Below, piece after piece: positions 57,475-64,000 of a stretch of DNA of 64,000 nucleotides. The DNA comes from Brasenia schreberi (taxonomy: Eukaryota; Streptophyta; Magnoliopsida; Nymphaeales; Cabombaceae): the NCBI GenBank assembly GCA_036023115.1, contig JAYKKT010000041.1:5481501-5545500 (forward strand). Direction: 5' to 3'. Positions within the stretch are counted from its first letter, which is position 1. Each line of letters starts with the position of its first letter. A program made the translations under genes and the position numbers. A model generated the notes under the pieces. It made no database searches. It was not told the DNA's origin and worked only from the letters and a program-made list of their open reading frames with translations.

Positions 57475-60400
57475 ATGTAGTGAATCAATTGCAGAGAGGG
57501 TTCTCACATCATGGACGGATGTGGGTAAAGAAGTTAGTCTCACTACATTGCCACTCGAATGTAACATTTTATATATGGACGGATACAGGGGTAAGGAAGG
57601 TAGTCCTAGATAATAAGATGCGTATTGGTTCTTGGAATATCGGAACATTATCCGGTAAGCTAATGGAGGTAGTATATACTATGATTCGGAGAAAGATTCA
57701 TATTCTATGTTTACAAGAGACAAAGTGGGTTGGAGAAAAAGCAAAGGAGATAGAGGATACATGTTTTAAATTATGGTACTCAGGTAAGAAAAAGCCTTGA
57801 AACGGAGTTGGTATTATCATAAATAAAGATTTAAATGATAGTGTAGTAGACATACAACAATATGGTGACCGAATCATGACGTTGAAATTAGTGTCAGGAG
57901 TAGAGGTTTTGAATATAGTTTGTGCTTACGTACCCCAAGTCAGCCTAGAAGATAGTATAAAGACATCTTTTTTAGAAGAGTTAGATAAGGTGGTTCAAAG
58001 GATTCCACAAAGGGAGATGATTTGTTTAGGAGGAAACTTAAATGACATGTCGGTAAAGAGGCATTAGGATATGAAGATATTCATGGAAACTTTGGTTTTG
58101 GGGATATAAATGAGGAAGGTAGGGAGATTTTAAATTTTGCTATAGCATTTGATCTCTTTATGGTCAATACAATCTTCAAAAAATGAGATGAACATTTAAT
58201 TACTTATAAGAGTGGCTTATCACAAACACAAATTGATTACTTTATTTATAGAAAAAAAGATAGAGCGTGTTGTAAAGATTGCAAGGTAATTCTAGGAGAA
58301 AGTTTAACCACTCAACATTGACTTTTAATTATGGATTTACAAATAAAAAAATGGACAAAGAAGAAAAGAGTGCATCTAGCTATTCGGACTAAACGGTGGA
58401 ACCTCAAAAACGAGAAAGAAGATATATTTAAAGAGAAAGTCCTTCAAGGAGATGCTTTAAATTATGTTGGTACACCTTGTGATATATGGAACCAGTGTTG
58501 TCTGACGCGTATCGTATCACGTATCGCTGGGCTCAATGATACGGGTGTATCGTATCGTATCGTATCGTACTTTAATATTAAAATAATACAAAAATTATTT
58601 AAAAAATCAAGAAAATTAGTAAAAGACCAAAAAAAATCTGGAAAAATCTGATAATTGCTTTAAATTCATATAATGCAAAGTTTAGCACAGATTGAACATT
58701 CAACATTGAACAATTGGATCCAAAATTACATATTTTGAAGCAAAAAATGAAATACATTTACATTTTACATATTTTAATTTGTATCAAGATTATTAACTAA
58801 ATAATCTTCATCTTCTACTTGATAAAGATTCAAAGTTTCTCATCACCTTCTGCTTTAAAATGAAAATCTTCATCTCCTTCGTGATGTTGTTGCACTTCAA
58901 ATTAATTCATTCAATGTCTTCTTCGGTTAAGAGTGCATTTTCTTCGTTATCTTCCATAATCCACTCATCTAATATATCAAAATTAACAAACTGCTATCTT
59001 TGTACATGTAGTTGTCATATTTGCTAATTTTTATATGTGAGCAAAACAATGAGCTCAATTTCTTTGATTATTGACTCTATGACACCTCAGTGATGTGATA
59101 TTATTACTTGATGATATCCCTTTTTCTCTTACAATTAACTTTTTAACTAATGCTTGAGCTTCATTTCTCACTTCACAAACTGAGTTAAGCCTTACACACG
59201 TTGATCATGTTCAACTCAATGGAAGTCACGTAAGGTGAATCCTAAAATAGTGAAGTTGTGAAATGCCTACTCAATGAACCGAGACAACCAAATGTTTTTA
59301 ATTGTTTGCGATCTCATGAAATTAGAAACTGCTAGCAGAAATATACCTAAAAGTTGGCAACAGAAAGGAAAATGATTTTGTCACAATTTTTATTTGTTTA
59401 TAAATTATTTTTATTCAATAAATAAAATTATAAACCCAAATTACAATTATAGGGAAGTGAAGAGAGGCGAAGAGAGGCCAGAAACCTGCAAAAAAAATAT
59501 AAAAAAAAAATTTGAAAAAAAAAGTTTTGAAAAAAAAAATTTGAATTTATTTTTTTGAGCATATCGCCCGTATCGTACGATACAGTACGATAACCTGTAT
59601 CTTATGATACATGTTACCGTATCATATCGTGGCTTCCCACGATACGATACGTATCGCACCATATTGTACGATACGGTGCGATACGGATAACACTGTGTGG
59701 AACAATATGGCTATACATATTAGGAAAGTGGCGAAAGATGTGGTAGGTGAATTTAAGGGAGATGTACCGACACAAAAAGAAGCTTGTTTGTGGAGTGAAG
59801 TAGTACAAAATAAAATCAAGGCAAAGAGCGCATGCTACAAATTACATTATGCTAAGAAAACTAGTGAAACTTTAGAGGCCTATAAGAAAGCAAAGAAGGA
59901 AGCGAAAAAGGCCGTGAGTGAAGCAAAAGCTAAAATTTGGGAGGATTTATATAAAAAACTCAACTCAAAAGAGGGTGAAAGAGATAATAAAACTAAAGAT
60001 CTTAATTATGTTCGATGCATCAAAGACGAGGATAAAAAAATTCTAGTGACAAATGATGATATAAGAAATAGATGGAAAAACTATTTTTATAAGCTTTTTA
60101 ATGAAAATAAAGATGTTAGTATTAGCTTAGGAGAGTTAGCCAAATTAGAAAAGTATATAAACCATAATTTCTACCGACGTATTCAAAAGAATGAATTCAA
60201 AGAGGCTCTTAAACATATGAAGGGTGGTAAATCGGTAGGACCAGACAATATTCCTATAGAAGTTTAGAAAATACTAGGAGAAATAGGAATCACTTTGCTC
60301 ACAAGACTATTTAATGAAATATGGAGAAACTAAAAGATGTCCGAGGAATGGAGAGCGAGTACACTTATACCCATATATAAGAACAAGGGAGACATTCAGA

Positions 60401-60984
60401 ATTATGCGAATTATCGAGGTATCAAGTTAATGAGCCATACTATGAAATTGTGGGAAAGAATTATCGAACGTAGGATAATAAAAGTATCAAGTACAATGGA
60501 GAACCAATTTGGATTCATGCCAGGCAGATCTACTGTTGAAGCAATTCACCTTTTGAGACGTCTTATAGAACATTGTAGAGCAAAAAAGAAAAATCTTCAC
60601 ATGAAAATTATTTATCTAGAAAAACCTTACGATAGGGTACTGAGGGAGGTTCTTTGGAGAACCTTGGAAAAAAGATGTATCCCATTGACATATATAAACC
60701 TTATAAGAGACATGTATGATGGTGCAAAAACATGTGTGAGGACTCGTGAAGGAATGACAAACTTCTTTGAAGTTAATATTGGGTTACATCAATGATCAAC
60801 TTTAAGTCCATACTTATTTATAATGGTGATTGATGAGTTAACAAAACATATTCAAGATGAAGTACCTTGGTATATGTTATTTGCAGATGACATTGTGTTA
60901 GTGGAAGAGTCTAAGGAAAACGTTAATAGGAAGTTGGAACTATGGAGAGAAGCAGTAGAAAGCAAAGGCCTCCGACTTAGTAGA
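57475..60984 (+). mobile_element. RTE LINE, plus strand, interrupted by hAT and 3'-truncated
   Basis: It starts at TAGTGAATCAATTGCAGAG near 57478 and reads RIGSWNIGTLSGKLMEV, LCLQETKWVGEKAKEIE, VCAYVPQVSLEDSIKTSF and KKWTKKKRVHLAIRTKRW up to the hAT at 58493. It resumes at 59704 (NNMAIHIRKVAKDVV) and continues to [15 protein letters not shown], breaking at 60984 within LRLSR. An unusual loss of about ten residues follows GERD at 59985. Several stops are present. Confidence 0.88.
58493..59695 (-). mobile_element. Defective hAT transposon, 1203 bp, nested in RTE
   Basis: CAGTGTTGTCTGACGCG to GATAACACTG, flanked by TATGGAAC (58485-58492) and TGTGGAAC (59696-59703), an 8-bp duplication with one mismatch. 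It is nearly identical to 7636-8796 along its whole length, but longer near the right end (extra GATACAGTACGATAACC block). It keeps the minus-strand tail of the transposase gene. Confidence 0.92.
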
Positions 60985-63066
60985 GAAAGCTTAACTAACC
61001 AACATCGACTTTAATAGATTTATATCTAAGAAAATGGACAAAGAGATAGAATACATATCGAGACTAAATGGTTTAACATTAAAAATGAGAAAGAAGATAT
61101 ATTAAAAAAGTTCTTTAAAGAGATGTTTGTAATTATGTAGGCATAACTAGTGACATGGAACAATATGACAATGCATATCAAAGGAGTGACCGAAGATGTA
61201 TTAGGTGAATTTAAGAGGCATGCTAACAAAAATGAAGGTTTTATGGTGGAGTGAAGCAATACAAGATAAAATTAAGGCAAAGAGGACTTGTTATAAAATG
61301 CATTATATCAACGAAACTATTGAAACTTGAGAGGTTTATAATAAGGCAAAGGATGAAGTGCAAGGCTGGTAATTAAACAAAAACCAAAGCTTGAAAGATT
61401 TATGTAAAAGTTCAACTAAAAAAAAGGTGAAAGTGATACTTTAGGATAACTAAGGCTTAAGAGAGAAAAATTAAGGATATTACTTTTGTTAGATGGATGA
61501 AGGATGAGAATTAGAAGATCCCAGAAAAAGATGAAAAGGTTGTTTTTTATAAATTTTTTAATGAAAAATAGGTCTATCATTAGCTTAGGAGAGCTGATCG
61601 AAAGTTATTAAAATCATATGGTATGATATAATATAATTTTATCATGTATTGGTACTTAATCAATATGATTGAGGTACGTGAATAACAATGTACCACATTG
61701 CACAATATGATGCGATTATGATACAATTATATCACGTACCATTTTGTGAATCGATACGATTTAAGTACATGAATTGATTTGTACCATTTATTAAATTGTA
61801 TCATATAACCCTTACATTGGACGATATTGGGTTGTATTATACGATACAATGTTGATTTTTCAATGGTTGTGTTTTTTGACTTATGAGGTTGTTTTAAACC
61901 CCCTAAGGCTACCTTCTTTGGCCTCTTTGCTTCTTTCCCTTTCTAAGAGGACCCTTGCCCTTTCCTCCAAATCTCAAAGTTTCAAATTTCTTCCTTGGTT
62001 CAATGATTGATAATTCTGATTACCATTTAATTGAGAACTACCATAGAAAAAAGTTTGTGAACAATATAGAGAAAAAATGGTTATGAGGTGCAATTTTTGT
62101 AGACATGTCATACATAGTAGAGTTGGCCGTATAAGACAGCTAAGTTGAACTAGAATGAATATGCAACTTTGCTCTGCTATGCATCCGTAAGTCAAGATGC
62201 AAATTCTAAAAGAACTAAAAGATATATAAGCGAGAAGTGAAGAACATGGAGTACGAGGAGCTGGTGGAATAAAAGGAGCACAAGGAGAAGAGTAAACATG
62301 AAAGTTAATTTTTCTATTTATTTATTTATGTTTTAGTTTGAAACTTTGAGAATCTACTTCTCTGTCAATCTTCTGTGGTTTAAAAGTTATATGTAGTTAT
62401 TTTCAACTTTTTTTGTTAAGATAGTGTTATCTTTTGTACATGCATGTGATGCATGACATTATATATGTTACAAAATTGTTTGTTATTTTTCTATTTTATA
62501 ATTTTTTTAAGAAACTTTAAAAAATATACGTATTTTACTACATCATTTGATAGGATACAATGCATGCATAGTAGTGTATTGCGCGATGTAGACACTAATA
62601 CAATATTTAAAACATTGAGTTGACGAACTCACAAGAGTATATAAACCATAATTCCTACCGACGTATTGAAAGGAATGAAGTCAAAAAGGCTCTTAAGCTT
62701 ATAAAATTGGTAAATTTGTAGGTTCAAGCAATATTCCTCGAGAAATATGAAAAATGTTAAGAGAAATTAGTATTACTTGACTTATAAGATTATTTAATGA
62801 AATATGAAAAACCAATGTATGTCTAAGGAACAGAGGAAGAGTACATTTATATACAAAAATAAGAAAGACATTTAGAATTGTGCAAATTTGTGGAGTGTCA
62901 TGTTGATGAGCTATACAAAAAGATACCCGAGGAATGGAGAGCGAGTACGCTTATATCTATATATAAGAACAAGGGAGACATTCAAAATTGTTCAAATTAT
63001 CGAGGTATCAAGTTAATGAGTCACACTATGAAATTACGGAAAGAATTATCGAATCCGCTACAACTT
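60985..63066 (+). mobile_element. Older RTE LINE, joined head-to-tail, split by a decayed hAT
   Basis: From AGAAAGCTTAACTAACC the sequence returns to the endonuclease-RT linker of RTE (ESLTNQHRL, then decayed KKEDIL, DMEQYDNAYQRSDRRCI-like and LRELIE) up to about 61611. It resumes at about 62632 (YINHNSYRRIERNEVKKAL) and continues to 63066. At 62818-62915 and 62916-63055 the [20 protein letters not shown] segment occurs twice, so a second fragment is joined there. Confidence 0.72.
61612..62631. mobile_element. Probable decayed hAT insertion in the older RTE
   Basis: The RTE reading is interrupted between GAGAGCTGATCG and GAGTTGACGAAC, which may be a worn 8-bp duplication of the RTE site GAGTTAGCCAAA. 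The ends carry many degraded GTATC/GATAC motifs (for example GGTATGATATAATATAAT, TATACGATACAATG, GGATACAATGCATGC). There is no coding sequence. Confidence 0.5.
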
Positions 63067-63589
63067 CAATTTAACTCTTAAAATTACTCTGGAGTAGCCT
63101 TTGCTGTCGTCTAAGATGTATACTCTTCCTTGGATATTTTGCTAGCGACTATCAAATATCCACTGGTGGTTAAGAAAAGAAAGTTGGCTAGTCATGTATA
63201 ATTTTGTAGAGGATTAATAACATTCTTACCTAGTATCCACTATGGGAATGTTTTGAACGTAAACAAACCACACATTTTACTTTATCAAACCAAAGATATT
63301 GCATCGAAACTATGTGTTTTCCATGGCGATTTATTTCGATCTTTAATATCAAATTTGGTGGGTTTCTTATCTACTATTAGTTGATTGAATGCATTTATTT
63401 TGCATCCATCATAGATTTACTTTGGTCGTCTTGATACTTGATTATGTGATATCTGTGGGCAAGCATGTGCATGGGAGGCCTGTCAGTGTGGTGTATGCAT
63501 AAAGCCAGTTGAGTCTTGAATAATATGCCATGCCATATGCATGATCCTTAGAAATAAGATATAATTAAACAAAAAGTTCTTTTGGAATT

Positions 63590-64000
63590 ATGTAGGTACA
63601 CCTTTTGATATGTTGAATAATATGGCTATACATATTGGGAAAGTGACAAAAGATATGTTAGGCGAATCTAAGGGAGGCGTACCGACACAAAAGGAAACTT
63701 TGTGGTGGAGTGAAGTGGTGTAAGATAAAATCAAGGAAAAAAGGCATGTTACAAATTGCATTATGCTAAAAAGACTAGTGAAACTTGGGAGGCTTATAAA
63801 AAAGCAAAGAAAGAAGGGAAAATACCGTTAGTAAAGCAAAAGCCAAAATTTGGAGAGAATTTATATAAAAAGTTTAACTCAAAAGAAGGTGAAAGAGATA
63901 CTTTTAGGATAACTAAGGCTAAAGATAAGAAACTAATGATCTTACTTTTGTTAGATGCATTAAAGATGAGGATGAGAAGATTCTAGTGGCGAACGGTGAT
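63590..64000 (+). mobile_element. RTE LINE fragment running off the window
   Basis: Plus-strand RTE from FWNYVGTPFDM to [46 protein letters not shown] and [19 protein letters not shown], continuing past 64000. One frameshift near 63722 and another near 63935. Confidence 0.85.

Larger units (their letters stand above)
57388..64000 (+). other. BCCP intron, at least 6.6 kb, filled with RTE and hAT copies
   Basis: No exon encoding the expected end of the biotinyl domain (a DGKPV-type segment) was found up to 64000. The intron contains RTE pieces at 57475-60984, 60985-63066 and 63590-64000, all on the plus strand like the gene, and two hAT insertions. The stretch 63067-63589 shows nothing recognisable. 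Confidence 0.75.

Overview
The window looks like nuclear DNA from a flowering plant. It is AT-rich. Two nuclear genes with plant-type domain architecture are split into short exons by very long introns, and almost everything between the exons is transposon debris. The species cannot be fixed from the sequence alone.

Host genes, both on the plus strand and both cut by the window edges. (1) 2708-26745: the 3' half of a TRX/ATX1-ATX2-type histone H3 lysine-4 methyltransferase. Eight exons encode the end of the extended PHD finger, a linker, the SET domain and the post-SET domain. Its introns include one of about 5.0 kb and one of 14.6 kb. (2) 52369-57387: the 5' part of a plastid biotin carboxyl carrier protein of acetyl-CoA carboxylase. 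Five exons are present, including the biotinylation motif EAMKLM. The last exon or exons lie beyond 64000, past a transposon-filled intron of at least 6.6 kb.

Mobile DNA by region. RTE-clade LINEs dominate, with about eleven copies or pieces. They share a 3' end that closes in a (TTG)n tail. One is essentially full length (44149-47434, 17-bp target duplication) and one is 5'-truncated with a 16-bp duplication (124-2556). A second family is a hAT DNA transposon whose ends are packed with CGTATC/GATACG motifs. It has one transposase-bearing member (21079-24562) and three defective members (7636-8796, 19070-20011, 58493-59695). Three of the four have perfect 8-bp target duplications and the fourth has one mismatch. 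LTR retrotransposons, mostly Ty1/Copia, form the older layer: LTRs in the methyltransferase introns, a minus-strand Copia at 12855-20089, a plus-strand Copia at 20460-25140, a decayed Copia at 38559-47485 and a Copia 3' half at 54007-55644.

Nesting gives a relative time order. The coding hAT sits in the plus-strand Copia. A defective hAT sits in the LTR of the minus-strand Copia. An RTE sits at the YVDD motif of that same Copia, and both were then scrambled by a roughly 1.3-kb inversion. The full-length RTE sits in an LTR of the 38559-47485 Copia. Another defective hAT sits inside an RTE in the carrier-protein intron.

The least ordinary item is at 47662-49281. A small LTR-flanked unit carries a fragment resembling the C-terminal part of a plant PP2C phosphatase, and next to it an unrelated-looking 152-codon open frame on the other strand. 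This looks like host gene capture. I saw no tRNA, rRNA, CRISPR or bacterial-type feature.
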